Positions 7,411 to 15,312 of a DNA stretch of 64,000 bases are shown here, piece after piece. Within the stretch, counting starts at the first letter, position 1, and every line of letters begins with the position of its first letter. This stretch comes from Ferrovibrio sp. (lineage in GTDB: Bacteria; Pseudomonadota; Alphaproteobacteria; Ferrovibrionales; Ferrovibrionaceae): the NCBI RefSeq assembly GCF_017994015.1, contig NZ_JAGOLP010000001.1, positions 248,001-312,000 on the forward strand, in the 5' to 3' direction. The position numbers and the translations under genes were made by a program. Under the pieces are notes generated by a model, which did not search any database, was not told the origin of the DNA, and saw only the letters and a list, made by a program, of their open reading frames with translations.

Positions 7411-8007
7411 ATGTACATGGCGCCGAAAACCACCCTGAGCCGCGACGACATCATTTCGATGGATGCGTTTGTCGCCATCCGCCGCGACAAGCGCAGCGAA
7501 GTGGTGGCGATGAAAAAACATCGCCGCGTGGCGCTGGGCCCGCATGCCACGTTCTATTTTGAGAATTTCCTCACCATGTGGTGGCAGATTCAGGAAATGC
7601 TCTACATCGAGAAGGGCGGCGAGGAGCAGATGGCCGATGAACTGGCGGCCTATGCGCCGCTGGTGCCGAAGGGCAGCGAACTGGTGGCCACCTTCATGCT
7701 GGAAATCGACGAGCCGGTGCGCCGTGCCCGCGTGCTCGGCAGCCTGGGCGGCATCGACAGCCATCTGTTTGTTGAGATCAACGGCGAAAAAATCTATGCC
7801 GTACCCGAAGATGATGCCGAACGTAACCGCGAGGATGGCAAAACCTCGGCGGTGCATTTCCTGCGTTTTCCGTTGAACCCGAGCCAGATCGCCGCCTTCC
7901 GCCAGGCGGAGAGCCGCATCCTGCTTGGCTGCGACCACCCGAATTACGGCCATCTCGCCATTGTTTCGGACAGCACGCGCCAGGCGCTGGCGCAGGATTT
8001 TATCTGA
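7411..8007 (+). CDS. DUF3501 family protein
   Basis: A 198-residue soluble protein of the DUF3501 family, function unknown. It begins with LSRDDIISMDAFVAIRRDKR and carries the conserved aromatic stretch FYFENFLTMWWQIQEML. It ends in the acidic and His/Asn-bearing LGCDHPNYGHL segment. It follows the Fe-S gene by nine bases with AGGCAGG as ribosome site; ATG 7411 or 7417 could be used. The constant linkage rubrerythrin / Fe-S oxidoreductase / DUF3501 suggests the three act together in oxidative-stress or iron metabolism. No catalytic residues can be assigned from sequence alone. Confidence 0.82.
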   Translation: MYMAPKTTLSRDDIISMDAFVAIRRDKRSEVVAMKKHRRVALGPHATFYFENFLTMWWQIQEMLYIEKGGEEQMADELAAYAPLVPKGSELVATFMLEIDEPVRRARVLGSLGGIDSHLFVEINGEKIYAVPEDDAERNREDGKTSAVHFLRFPLNPSQIAAFRQAESRILLGCDHPNYGHLAIVSDSTRQALAQDFI

Positions 8008-8058
8008 AGCACAAATCAGGGCATAATCGGGCCATCTGTTCTTTCAGGATGGCCCGCC

Positions 8059-8649
8059 ATGACCGACCTCAGCCAGCTTTATGATCCGCCCAGCGATCTG
8101 GCACGCAACAAGCAGCTTGCGCATCTGGACGATCACGCCCGCAACTTCATCGCACTATCGCCGTTTCTGGTGATTGCCTCGGGCGGCGTGGATGGTGCTG
8201 ATTGCTCGCCGCGCGGCGATGCCCCGGGCTTTGTGCAGGTGCTGGACGCGCAGACCCTGCTGATCCCGGATCGGCGCGGCAATAACCGGCTTGATACCTT
8301 GCAGAATGTGCAGGCAAGGCCGGAAATCGGCCTGCTGTTTTTTGTGCCCGGCATCAACGAAACCCTGCGCATCAATGGCCGTGCCGAGATTGTCAGCGAT
8401 GCCGCCCTGCTGGCACCGCTGGCCGCGCAGGGCAAAATCCCCGGCACCGCTTTGCGCGTGATCGTGACGCAAATGTATTTCCATTGCGGCAAGGCGCTGT
8501 TGCGCTCAAAGCTGTGGCAGCCGGAAAGCCAGGTGCCGCGCAGCGCCTTCCCCAGCCTGGGCCGTGTCATCGCCGACCAGGTGCAGGGCGTGGATGGCGC
8601 GCAGGCCGATATATATCTGGAAGAAAGCTACAAGAACCGGCTTTATTGA
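8059..8649 (+). CDS. Pyridoxamine 5'-phosphate oxidase-like FMN-binding protein (MSMEG_1061 type)
   Basis: A 196-residue split-barrel flavin-binding protein. Its pattern matches the pyridoxamine-phosphate-oxidase-related group annotated after Mycobacterium MSMEG_1061: FIALSPFLVIASGGVDGADCSPRGDAPGFV, then LLIPDRRGNNRLDTLQN, then GLLFFVPGINETLRINGRA. Such proteins bind FMN or F420; the substrate is unknown. Its last seven bases overlap the 3' end of the convergent truncated haemoglobin gene. Confidence 0.82.
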   Translation: MTDLSQLYDPPSDLARNKQLAHLDDHARNFIALSPFLVIASGGVDGADCSPRGDAPGFVQVLDAQTLLIPDRRGNNRLDTLQNVQARPEIGLLFFVPGINETLRINGRAEIVSDAALLAPLAAQGKIPGTALRVIVTQMYFHCGKALLRSKLWQPESQVPRSAFPSLGRVIADQVQGVDGAQADIYLEESYKNRLY

Positions 8650-9131
8650 ACCGAACGCACCGGCCCGAGCCAATCCGGGGTCTGGCCGCGATGGAACTGG
8701 ATGCCCATACGGAAACTTTCGGCGATGCGGCGGGCGCGGTCCATGAACAGGGCTTCCGCCGGGCCGGGGCAGAGTTCGCGCAAGGTGGCCTCGAACAGCG
8801 CCAGCCAATGCTGGAAATCGCCGGCATCCAGCCCCTTGCCATCGCCCTTGCTGCCATCCAGCCGGATATGCACCGGCATCGGCCGGCCGGAATAACGCCC
8901 GGTCATCAGCAGCACCGAGGACCAGAAATCGATCATCTTGCGCAGATGTGGTTCCCAATCATGGCCAATCTCGGCGGCGAAGATCGGCCCGAGCCGGGCA
9001 TCCTGGCGGATATGGCCGTAAAAGCCACGCACCACACGCTCGATCAGCGCCTCGTCTACCCCGGCATGGCTGCCGGGGGCGATCTGGCGCCGCCGCTCGG
9101 CGCGGGCTTCGATGCTGTCTTCGTGTTCCAT
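8643..9131 (-). CDS. Group III truncated haemoglobin
   Basis: A 162-residue protein of the group III truncated globin family, with an N-terminal extension of about 25 residues. Probable haem-pocket residues by comparison with Campylobacter Ctb are Y38 (RGFYGHI), H62 (PHLRKMIDFWSSVLL), proximal H88 (PMPVHIRL) and W109 (FQHWLALF). A Gly/Lys/Asp-rich insertion lies between H88 and W109. Proposed roles of the family are oxygen, peroxide or nitric oxide chemistry. It is tail-to-tail with the FMN-binding protein, overlapping by seven bases. Confidence 0.88.
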   Translation of the reverse strand: MEHEDSIEARAERRRQIAPGSHAGVDEALIERVVRGFYGHIRQDARLGPIFAAEIGHDWEPHLRKMIDFWSSVLLMTGRYSGRPMPVHIRLDGSKGDGKGLDAGDFQHWLALFEATLRELCPGPAEALFMDRARRIAESFRMGIQFHRGQTPDWLGPVRSVQ

Positions 9132-9197
9132 GATTGCGAGAATAGGGCAGTGGCGGCGCCGGGATAGAGGGCGAAATGCCGCAGCTAGGCTTCGCTT

Positions 9198-9791
9198 CTA
9201 ATCGAAGCTCTCATCCGAATAGAGGCCCCAGAGATGCTGGCGCGGCATCCAGCCCTTGCTGCCGGCGATTTCCACCTGGCACCAGGCTTCCTGGCATTTG
9301 CGCAGCCGCACCTGCACACCGGGCTCTGCCTGCAACAGCACATCGGCAGCCGCATCGGGCTTCTTGAACAGGTCGCGCACCATGCCATCCACCAGGGCAT
9401 AGCGCCGGCCGGAGGTGAGATTCTTGTGCACCCAGGTTTCGGTGCCATCACGATCACGGATGCGGCGCCAGTATTCGTATTCCGCCACCACTTCCACCGG
9501 CAGGCCGCGGCGCTGGTATTGCCAGGCAATCGGATAACGCGATCCGGGACCGGTGCGGGCATTCACCTTGTCGGCCGCCAGGCTGACAAAACGCGGCAGC
9601 GGCAGGCCGGAATCCGGGCCTTTCTGCGCCTCTACCGGCCGGCTGAGATCAGACTGCTGCGGCACCGCCAGCATTGGGCTGGACAGGGCGGCATGCTGCA
9701 CCGGCTTGTCGGCAGCCAGCAGCACAGCCGGAGCCGGCACCACAAGCAGCAAGGCGGCGAGAAGGGGGATACTGAAACGACAAAACGGCAT
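9198..9791 (-). CDS. Secreted SH3b-domain protein
   Basis: A 197-residue exported protein. Residues 1-27 form a signal peptide (basic start, long Leu/Ala core, cleavage near AVLLAAD). Two bacterial SH3-like repeats follow: one opening VNARTGPGSRYPIAWQY and containing WVHKNLTSGRR, the second ending WMPRQHLWGLY. The family is common in Alphaproteobacteria and is thought to bind cell-wall components in the periplasm. It stands alone, with a short gap to the CobH-like gene upstream on the same strand. Confidence 0.85.
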   Translation of the reverse strand: MPFCRFSIPLLAALLLVVPAPAVLLAADKPVQHAALSSPMLAVPQQSDLSRPVEAQKGPDSGLPLPRFVSLAADKVNARTGPGSRYPIAWQYQRRGLPVEVVAEYEYWRRIRDRDGTETWVHKNLTSGRRYALVDGMVRDLFKKPDAAADVLLQAEPGVQVRLRKCQEAWCQVEIAGSKGWMPRQHLWGLYSDESFD

Positions 9792-9860
9792 GAGGCGGAT
9801 TTACGCTCGCAAGACTAACGAATCGTTAAACCCAGTTTAGCGCCTGGGGCCGGGCGTGGT

Positions 9861-10511
9861 CTATCCGCCCTCCGAACGAGGCGCTGGCCCAAGCCCGGTC
9901 AGGGCATCCAGCGCCGCCGTGGCCAGACTGCCACCGCCGCGTGTGCCATGCAGCAGCAGGTAGGGTAGCCGGCGCGTATCACGCGCCAGTTCCTGCTTGG
10001 CTTCAGTGGCATCAACAAAGCCGACCGGGAAGGCCAGGATCGCCGCCGGGCGCGGCGCACCCTCATCCAGCAATTCCAGCAAGCGGAACAAGGCGCTGGG
10101 TGAGGCGCCGATCACCACCAATGCGCCAGCCAGATGCGGCGGCCATAATTCCACGGCGGCGGCGGCGCGGGTGATATTCTGGCTGCGGCCTATGCGACGC
10201 GCGGTGACGTGGTTGAGATAGCAGTGAACCGGGTTGGCGGCGGGCAGCCGGGCGCGGATCAGGCCATGCGCCACCAGATCGGAATCGGTCAGGATGGCGG
10301 CGCCTCGCGCCAAGGCCGCCTGGCAGGCCGGCACCAGATCGGCCGACCAGGCCAGGTCCGGCAGCAGGCCGGTATCACCACTGGCCTGGATCAGGCGCAA
10401 AGCCACTTCGGCGATGCCGGGCGGCAGGCCACCCATATCAACCCGGGCGCGGATACGGGCCAGGGTCTCGCGATGGGCGCGATCCGGGTCGCGGATATAA
10501 TCGAGGGCCAT
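9861..10511 (-). CDS. CobH/CbiC family protein lacking the catalytic histidine
   Basis: A 216-residue protein aligning along its length with precorrin-8X methylmutase, which moves a methyl group in cobalamin synthesis. Conserved family blocks are recognisable: DYIRDPDRAHRETLARIRARVD, the AAILTDSDLVAHGLIRARLPA segment, ELWPPHLAGALVVIG, ALFRLLELLDEGAPRPAAIL and PVGFVDATEAK. The His normally found in the VHxxG motif (His43 of Pseudomonas CobH) is Gln here (RLIQASGD, Q42). NTRS is ITRA and IGNAP is IGASP. It is therefore probably not a normal mutase. No other cob gene is nearby, but a HupE/UreJ metal transporter is divergent from it. Confidence 0.75.
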   Translation of the reverse strand: MALDYIRDPDRAHRETLARIRARVDMGGLPPGIAEVALRLIQASGDTGLLPDLAWSADLVPACQAALARGAAILTDSDLVAHGLIRARLPAANPVHCYLNHVTARRIGRSQNITRAAAAVELWPPHLAGALVVIGASPSALFRLLELLDEGAPRPAAILAFPVGFVDATEAKQELARDTRRLPYLLLHGTRGGGSLATAALDALTGLGPAPRSEGG

Positions 10512-10611
10512 GACGGTTGTTGTACTGCATCATCCCGGCTTGTCAAAGCGGCGCCAAGCAGGCACAAAGATAGCAGGTGGGTCGCGCAGCATATTGTTAG
10601 AGGGGATTTCG

Positions 10612-11208
10612 ATGTTTCCTGCCACACAGCGTACCTGCACGCGGCTTGCGATCGCCGTGGGCGCGGCGGCTTTTCTGTTTTCCGGCGCAGCCTCTGCCCA
10701 TCCCGGCCATGCTGCTGAAGGCTTCAGCAGCGGCCTGACGCATCCTTTCGGCGGCCTGGATCACCTGCTGGCCATGGTGGCGGTGGGGCTGTGGGCGATG
10801 CAGCAGGGTGGCCGCGCCATCTATGCCGTGCCGGGCGCCTTTGTAACCGCCATGGCGGCCGGCTTCGGCCTTGGCCTGGCCGGCATCACTTTGCCCTTTG
10901 CCGAAACCGGCATCCTGCTCTCGCTGCTGGCTTTGGGCCTGGCCGTGGCGCTGTCTTTGCGCCCGCCGCTGGCCCTGGCGATGCTGGCCAGCGCCGGCTT
11001 TGCGCTGTGCCATGGTTATGCCCATGCGCTGGAAAGCGGCGGCGCCGCACTGGCACCCTATGCTGCCGGCATGCTGCTCGGCACCGCCCTGCTGCATGGC
11101 CTGGGCCTATTTGCCGCCCGGCTGGCAAACCAGGGCAACCTGGCATTGCTGACCCGCGGCGCCGGGGCCGCCACCGCCGCCATCGGCCTGTTTCTGCTGG
11201 TTTTGTGA
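10612..11208 (+). CDS. hupE: HupE/UreJ family nickel/cobalt transporter
   Basis: A 198-residue inner-membrane protein. It has an N-terminal signal peptide ending near ASAHPGH, then about six membrane helices. The signature HPFGGLDHLLAMVAVGLWA (about residues 46-64) is the His/Asp metal-binding motif of HupE/UreJ permeases. A second His-containing helix reads FALCHGYAHALE. GAGGGG precedes ATG 10612 by 7 bases; a longer frame upstream lacks support. Such proteins take up Ni or Co; the CobH-like neighbour hints at cobalt. No cobalamin riboswitch is visible in the 100-base divergent gap. Confidence 0.85.
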   Translation: MFPATQRTCTRLAIAVGAAAFLFSGAASAHPGHAAEGFSSGLTHPFGGLDHLLAMVAVGLWAMQQGGRAIYAVPGAFVTAMAAGFGLGLAGITLPFAETGILLSLLALGLAVALSLRPPLALAMLASAGFALCHGYAHALESGGAALAPYAAGMLLGTALLHGLGLFAARLANQGNLALLTRGAGAATAAIGLFLLVL

Positions 11209-11220
11209 TAATTTGATTGC

Positions 11221-11244
11221 CGGCGCCGCCAAAGGGCGGCGCCG
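11221..11244. terminator. Hairpin between convergent genes
   Basis: A perfect 10-bp GC stem (11221-11230 with 11235-11244, AAAG loop) fills the gap between the HupE/UreJ stop and the HPt-like gene stop. Neither side has a clear T-run, so it may stop or protect both transcripts only weakly. Confidence 0.45.
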
Positions 11245-11739
11245 TCAGCCATCCTTGTATTTCTGCACGGCCACTTGCAGCACTTGCAGCAATTCGCGCT
11301 CGGTGGCGCCGCCGCCGCCCTGGATGCGATTGGCCATCACCACATAAAGCGCATCAATCTGCGCCGCGATGATATCGAGCTGGATGTCGCTCGGATCGTT
11401 CATGCCCTGCACAAAATCATTCAGTGTTTTGGCAAAGGCGGTGAGCAGGGGATATTTGAACATCCCGCCCATGCCCTTGATATCCAGCGACACATTGCGG
11501 ATTTCCCGCATCTGCTGCACACCACGGGCGCCGCCCTGCGCCACATCATCAAGCGCCAGGCGCAACTGCTTCAGCTTCTCGGCCACTTCGATGGTGAAGT
11601 TGTCGGTGGCCTTTTCCACCACCTGCTCCAGCTTCTTGACCGCTTCGGGTTCAAGCTTGAGCGAAAAGCCGCGTTTGAAATTGACCGCCTTGCGCTTCAA
11701 TTCCTGAGGGGCGGCAATAAAGGTGGGGCGCTTTGGCAT
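11245..11739 (-). CDS. HPt-like four-helix protein without the phospho-accepting histidine
   Basis: A 164-residue all-helical protein. Residues 75-164 align with the C-terminal HPt-like domain of the receiver-HPt protein at 30596: NVSLDIKGMGGMFKYPLLTAFAKTL here against AAHDFKGQGASFGYPLLSEFAGSL there. The equivalent of the phospho-accepting His (H219 in that protein) is L85. The start ATG 11739 overlaps the stop of the receiver gene upstream by one base, so the two are co-translated. It probably acts as a protein-binding partner or phosphatase-like module rather than as a phosphotransferase. The fold assignment is by paralogue alignment. Confidence 0.65.
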   Translation of the reverse strand: MPKRPTFIAAPQELKRKAVNFKRGFSLKLEPEAVKKLEQVVEKATDNFTIEVAEKLKQLRLALDDVAQGGARGVQQMREIRNVSLDIKGMGGMFKYPLLTAFAKTLNDFVQGMNDPSDIQLDIIAAQIDALYVVMANRIQGGGGATERELLQVLQVAVQKYKDG

Positions 11740-12251
11740 CAGCGGCGGCCATCGGTTTCGATGCGGCGTTCCGGCCCGCCATAGGCTTCATCACGTTTGC
11801 GGCGGCGATCCGGGCCGAAATAACCATCCACGCGCACAAACTGGCGCGGCCGCGCAATGGCGGCAGCCAGCCGGGTGTAGAAACTCTGCACCGTATAGGG
11901 CTTGGCGACAAATTCATTCACCCCGGCATCGCGGGCGCGCACCACATATTCGATTTCCGAATTGGCCGTCATCATGATCACCGGCATCAGCCGGTTGGGC
12001 GAGGCCGGGTCGTTGCGCAGCCAGCTCACCAGATCCATGCCATTCTGTTCGGCCTGCAAATCCCATTCGGTGATCAGCACGTCAATGCGGCCCTGACGCA
12101 GGATCGTCACCGCGCCCTCAAAATTGCGCGCGCGGTCGATATGATGCGCATCCAGCGTCACCAACACGTCGCGAATCATCGTGCCCATCAGCCGGTTGGG
12201 GTCCACAATCAGAAAATTAATTTTGGAAAAGTCGATCTTTTCCATGCTCAT
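11739..12251 (-). CDS. Receiver-domain protein with Asp-to-Glu change at the phosphorylation site
   Basis: A 170-residue stand-alone receiver protein. It has FLIVDPN (acidic D17), LITEWDL at 60-65, MMTAN (T95) and FVAKPY (K117). By exact index the phospho-accepting Asp62 of the paralogue at 30596 (LITDYEM) is E62 here. Glu at this position often mimics the phosphorylated state or abolishes phosphorylation. The C-terminal 40 residues form an Arg-rich tail (FGPDRRRKRDE, GGPERR) seen in other alphaproteobacterial receivers. It is the first gene of the pair with the HPt-like protein. The 217-base gap upstream (12252-12468) must hold its promoter, but I see no clear motif in it. Confidence 0.8.
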   Translation of the reverse strand: MSMEKIDFSKINFLIVDPNRLMGTMIRDVLVTLDAHHIDRARNFEGAVTILRQGRIDVLITEWDLQAEQNGMDLVSWLRNDPASPNRLMPVIMMTANSEIEYVVRARDAGVNEFVAKPYTVQSFYTRLAAAIARPRQFVRVDGYFGPDRRRKRDEAYGGPERRIETDGRR

Positions 12252-12468
12252 GTAAAACGACCTTCTTCAATCCCCCAGCCACCGATCTCATCATTCTTGG
12301 TTTAAGCGACTGAAACCCATCACACAAGCATACTCTGCCACCCAAACAGCACTCGCAGCAGTTGTCTATTGCCTCTTTTTCGACCGAAAGGCCGCCGCAA
12401 GCAAGAGGCAACACAGCATCACACAACAAACGTGATCGCTGATTTGGCCTATTCAACTCCAGTAATTG

Positions 12469-13953
12469 TTAATTTGTCGTGACCTGGAAATTGGCCGGCG
12501 CGGGGTCTACCACCCGAGCGCCGCGCCGCTGCACCTCCAGCACCGCCAGGCCACGTTCCACCACGCCATCGGCACGAAAGCGGAACACGCCGTCATAACC
12601 GGCAAAACCATCCGGGTTATTCAGCAGCATATCGGCAAAAAGCGGCTGACTGGCCTGGATCGCATTGCGCGCCAGCACCCCGGCCAGCGCCGTGGCGTCA
12701 TAAGCCAGGCTGGCCAGGCGGGCCGGGCGGCGGCCATAAACCTGCTCGAAGCGTTTGCGGAATTCCTCAAACCCTTCCGGCGCCGGGCCGGCAAACCAGC
12801 CGCCGATCAGCGCCGGTTCGTTACCCAAGCTTGGATCATCCCACAAGCCGGTGCCCATGAAGCGCACGGCGCGCGGATCGATATCAAAATACGGCAGCAA
12901 AGGCGCCAGGGCGCGCAGCCGGGCACCGCCTTCCGGCAGCAGCAGGCCATCAATCGGCGCCGGCGCCACCACATTGCCGGGCTGACCCGGGCCGGCACTG
13001 CCGCCCAAAGCGCCGCTGGCACCCGGCAGCACGGCACCGTCGGCCAGCGGCTCGGCCGGCGACAGGCCACGCAAAGCGGCGGCAAAGCGGCGCACGCTGG
13101 GGGTCAGGTCCGGCGCATCGGCGGGATAACGATCCTGGCGCAGCAGCCGCACGTCCTGATTACCCGGCATGGCCGCGCCATTGCTCAGCGCGGCTTCCAT
13201 CGCCTGGGCCACGGCATTGCCATAGGCCGAATCCGGCGCCAGCAGGGCAAAGCGGTTCAGCCCCTTGGCGCGGGCATAGGCCAGCACACGCGCCACCTGC
13301 TGATCCGGCGTGAAACCCAGGATGTAAACCCCGCCGCCGGCGACGGCGCGATCGGTGGAAAAGCTCAGCACCTTGACGCCGCGTTCCCGCGCCAGCGGCG
13401 CCACAGCCGCAGCCGAAGCCGAAAAAAGCGGCCCCAGGATAATATCCACGCCTTCGGCCAGCAGCGCCTGCGCCGCGCTGGCGGCGGCTTCCGGCCGGCC
13501 TTCGGTATCACGCGGCAGCAGCACCAGGCGATCATCGCCCAGATCAAACAAGGCCATCTGCGCCGCATCCAGCAGGGCGCGGCCCAGTGGCGCGCTGGGG
13601 CCGGATAGGGGCACCAGGAAGCCGATCCGCACGCCTTCAGCACTGCTGGGCGCCACCAGAGCCGGCGGTGTCATGCCGGATGGGGCGGGCGGCGCTTCCA
13701 GCGGCCGGGCTTCCACCTGAATCTGGGGGGCAGGCTGGGGCGTGGCCTGGGGCGCCGGGGCGGGCGGCGGCGCAGCAGCCTGGGGTGGAGCGGCTGGGCG
13801 CTGCGGTTGCGGCGCCGGGCGCACCAGCGAGGTGGGCGGGCCATTCACAATGGTATCAAGCAGTTCGGGCAGCGATTTCGGCGCATGTTCGCAAGCCGCC
13901 AGGGCCACCATTGCCAGCATGCAGAACCCGGCCTTAAGGTAACGTCTCATCAC
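12469..13953 (-). CDS. LpoA-like outer-membrane lipoprotein (penicillin-binding protein activator)
   Basis: A 494-residue lipoprotein: basic start, hydrophobic core and lipobox ALAAC with Cys21. Residues about 45-100 are an Ala/Pro/Gln-rich linker. The rest is a type I periplasmic-binding fold (VRIGFLVPLSGPSAPLGRALLDAAQMAL, then GVDIILGPLFSASAAAV and YDATALAGV). In E. coli LpoA has this C-terminal fold, stimulates PBP1A and sits beside rsmI and yraN. The same neighbours occur here, though lpoA is divergent from rsmI with a 35-base gap. The E. coli N-terminal TPR domain is absent. Confidence 0.85.
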   Translation of the reverse strand: MMRRYLKAGFCMLAMVALAACEHAPKSLPELLDTIVNGPPTSLVRPAPQPQRPAAPPQAAAPPPAPAPQATPQPAPQIQVEARPLEAPPAPSGMTPPALVAPSSAEGVRIGFLVPLSGPSAPLGRALLDAAQMALFDLGDDRLVLLPRDTEGRPEAAASAAQALLAEGVDIILGPLFSASAAAVAPLARERGVKVLSFSTDRAVAGGGVYILGFTPDQQVARVLAYARAKGLNRFALLAPDSAYGNAVAQAMEAALSNGAAMPGNQDVRLLRQDRYPADAPDLTPSVRRFAAALRGLSPAEPLADGAVLPGASGALGGSAGPGQPGNVVAPAPIDGLLLPEGGARLRALAPLLPYFDIDPRAVRFMGTGLWDDPSLGNEPALIGGWFAGPAPEGFEEFRKRFEQVYGRRPARLASLAYDATALAGVLARNAIQASQPLFADMLLNNPDGFAGYDGVFRFRADGVVERGLAVLEVQRRGARVVDPAPANFQVTTN

Positions 13954-13988
13954 TTGCTCGCTTTCCGCTGCGTATTACGGAACCGCCC

Positions 13989-14936
13989 ATGTCATCCGCC
14001 GAGACCGGCGCCCCACCCGTGCCAGGATCGGCCAGCGATCTGCTGGCTGCCGCCCTGGCCGGCCTGGGTCGCCAGGACAGTTTCACCCCAGGCTTATATC
14101 TGGTGGCGACACCCATCGGCAACGCCGCCGATATCACGGTGCGCGCCCTGGCGCTGCTCGGCCGCGCTGATGTGATTGCCTGCGAGGATACCCGCACCAG
14201 CGGCGCTTTGCTGCAACGCTATGGCATCCGGGCCAAATTGCTGCCCTATCATGAGCATAACGCCACCGAGATGCGGCCGGAATTGCTGCGCCGGCTGCGC
14301 GCCGGCGCGGTTTTGGCGCTGATCTCGGATGCCGGCACGCCGCTGATTTCCGATCCCGGCTACAAGCTGGTGCGTGAGGCGGTGGCCGAGGGCCTGCCGG
14401 TCACCGCCCTGCCCGGCCCGTCCTCGGTGCTGGCCGGGTTATGCCTGGCCGGCCTCCCCACGGATCGTTTCCTGTTTGCCGGTTTTCCGCCCGCCAAGGC
14501 GCAGGCCGCCGAGGCCTGGGCCGCCGAACTGGCGCCGATCCAGGCCAGCCTGGTGCTGCTGGAAAGTGCACAACGGCTGCCGGAAAGCCTGGCCCGGCTG
14601 GCCCAGATGCTGGGCGGCAGCCGCGAAGCCGCCGTGGCGCGCGAACTGACCAAAAAATTTGAGGAAGTGCGCCGCGGCACCTTGGCCGAACTGGCGGCGC
14701 ATTATGCCGAGGCCGGCGCACCGCGCGGTGAAGTGACCCTGGTGATCGGCCCGCCCGCCGCCGCCGACCTGGCCGCCCAGGTGGCCGACCTGGATACGCA
14801 ATTGCGCGCCGCCCTTTTGCATCTCAGTGTCAGCCAGGCTGCCGCCACGGTGGCTGCCGCCACCGGCCAGCGCAAACGGGCGGTTTATGCCCGCGCCCTG
14901 GAACTGGCCGCCGAGCTGGCAAATGGATCGCCATAA
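13989..14936 (+). CDS. rsmI: 16S rRNA (cytidine(1402)-2'-O)-methyltransferase RsmI
   Basis: RsmI 2'-O-methylates C1402 in the decoding centre of 16S rRNA. The 315-residue protein has the tetrapyrrole-methylase fold. The hallmarks are GLYLVATPIGNAADIT near residue 40, the EDTRTS block, LISDAGTPLISDPGYKLVREA and the VTALPGPSSVLAGL segment. A FAGFPP motif is also present. An extra 30 residues precede the core. Its end overlaps yraN by 14 bases. Confidence 0.95.
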   Translation: MSSAETGAPPVPGSASDLLAAALAGLGRQDSFTPGLYLVATPIGNAADITVRALALLGRADVIACEDTRTSGALLQRYGIRAKLLPYHEHNATEMRPELLRRLRAGAVLALISDAGTPLISDPGYKLVREAVAEGLPVTALPGPSSVLAGLCLAGLPTDRFLFAGFPPAKAQAAEAWAAELAPIQASLVLLESAQRLPESLARLAQMLGGSREAAVARELTKKFEEVRRGTLAELAAHYAEAGAPRGEVTLVIGPPAAADLAAQVADLDTQLRAALLHLSVSQAAATVAAATGQRKRAVYARALELAAELANGSP

Positions 14937-15291
14937 GCGCCAGCGCCATCAGCGCAGCGGACGCCAGGCCGAGGCTATGGCCGCGCTTTGGTTGCGCCTC
15001 AAGGGCTACACCATCCTGGCGCGCAATTTCCGCCATGGCAGCGGCGAGGTGGACCTGCTGGCGCGGCGCGGCCAGGTGCTGGCGGCAGTGGAGGTGAAAT
15101 GGCGCCCCGACCACGATCAGGCCGCCGCAGCGGTATCACCCCGGCAAAAATATCGCATCCAGCGCGCCGCTTCGGTATTCTGGGCGCAATTGCCCGACCA
15201 TGACCGGGTGGCCTTGCGTTTTGACGCCTTGCTGCTTGCACCCTGGCGGCTGCCACACCATATCCGGGATGCCTGGCGCCCGGAACTTTGA
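14923..15291 (+). CDS. yraN: YraN family (UPF0102) nuclease-fold protein
   Basis: A 122-residue protein starting at ATG 14923, inside the end of rsmI. It has the restriction-endonuclease-like core: an N-terminal helix AEAMAALWLRLKGYTILARNFR, the acidic strand GEVDLLARRG and VLAAVEVKWR, which supplies the E-x-K of the fold. Function in cells is unsettled; the family is often next to rsmI, as here. Confidence 0.9.
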   Translation: MDRHKRQRHQRSGRQAEAMAALWLRLKGYTILARNFRHGSGEVDLLARRGQVLAAVEVKWRPDHDQAAAAVSPRQKYRIQRAASVFWAQLPDHDRVALRFDALLLAPWRLPHHIRDAWRPEL

Positions 15292-15312
15292 TCGACCCGA
15301 GGAGAGTAGCGC

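Noticed and set aside
6016..7953. A 645-codon frame on the minus strand
   Set aside because: It is exactly antisense to the Fe-S oxidoreductase and DUF3501 genes, is rich in His/Gln/Arg as GC-rich shadows are, and has no domain.
10512..10611. Cobalamin riboswitch between the CobH-like and HupE/UreJ genes
   Set aside because: The gap is only 100 bases and lacks a B12-box or any matching fold.
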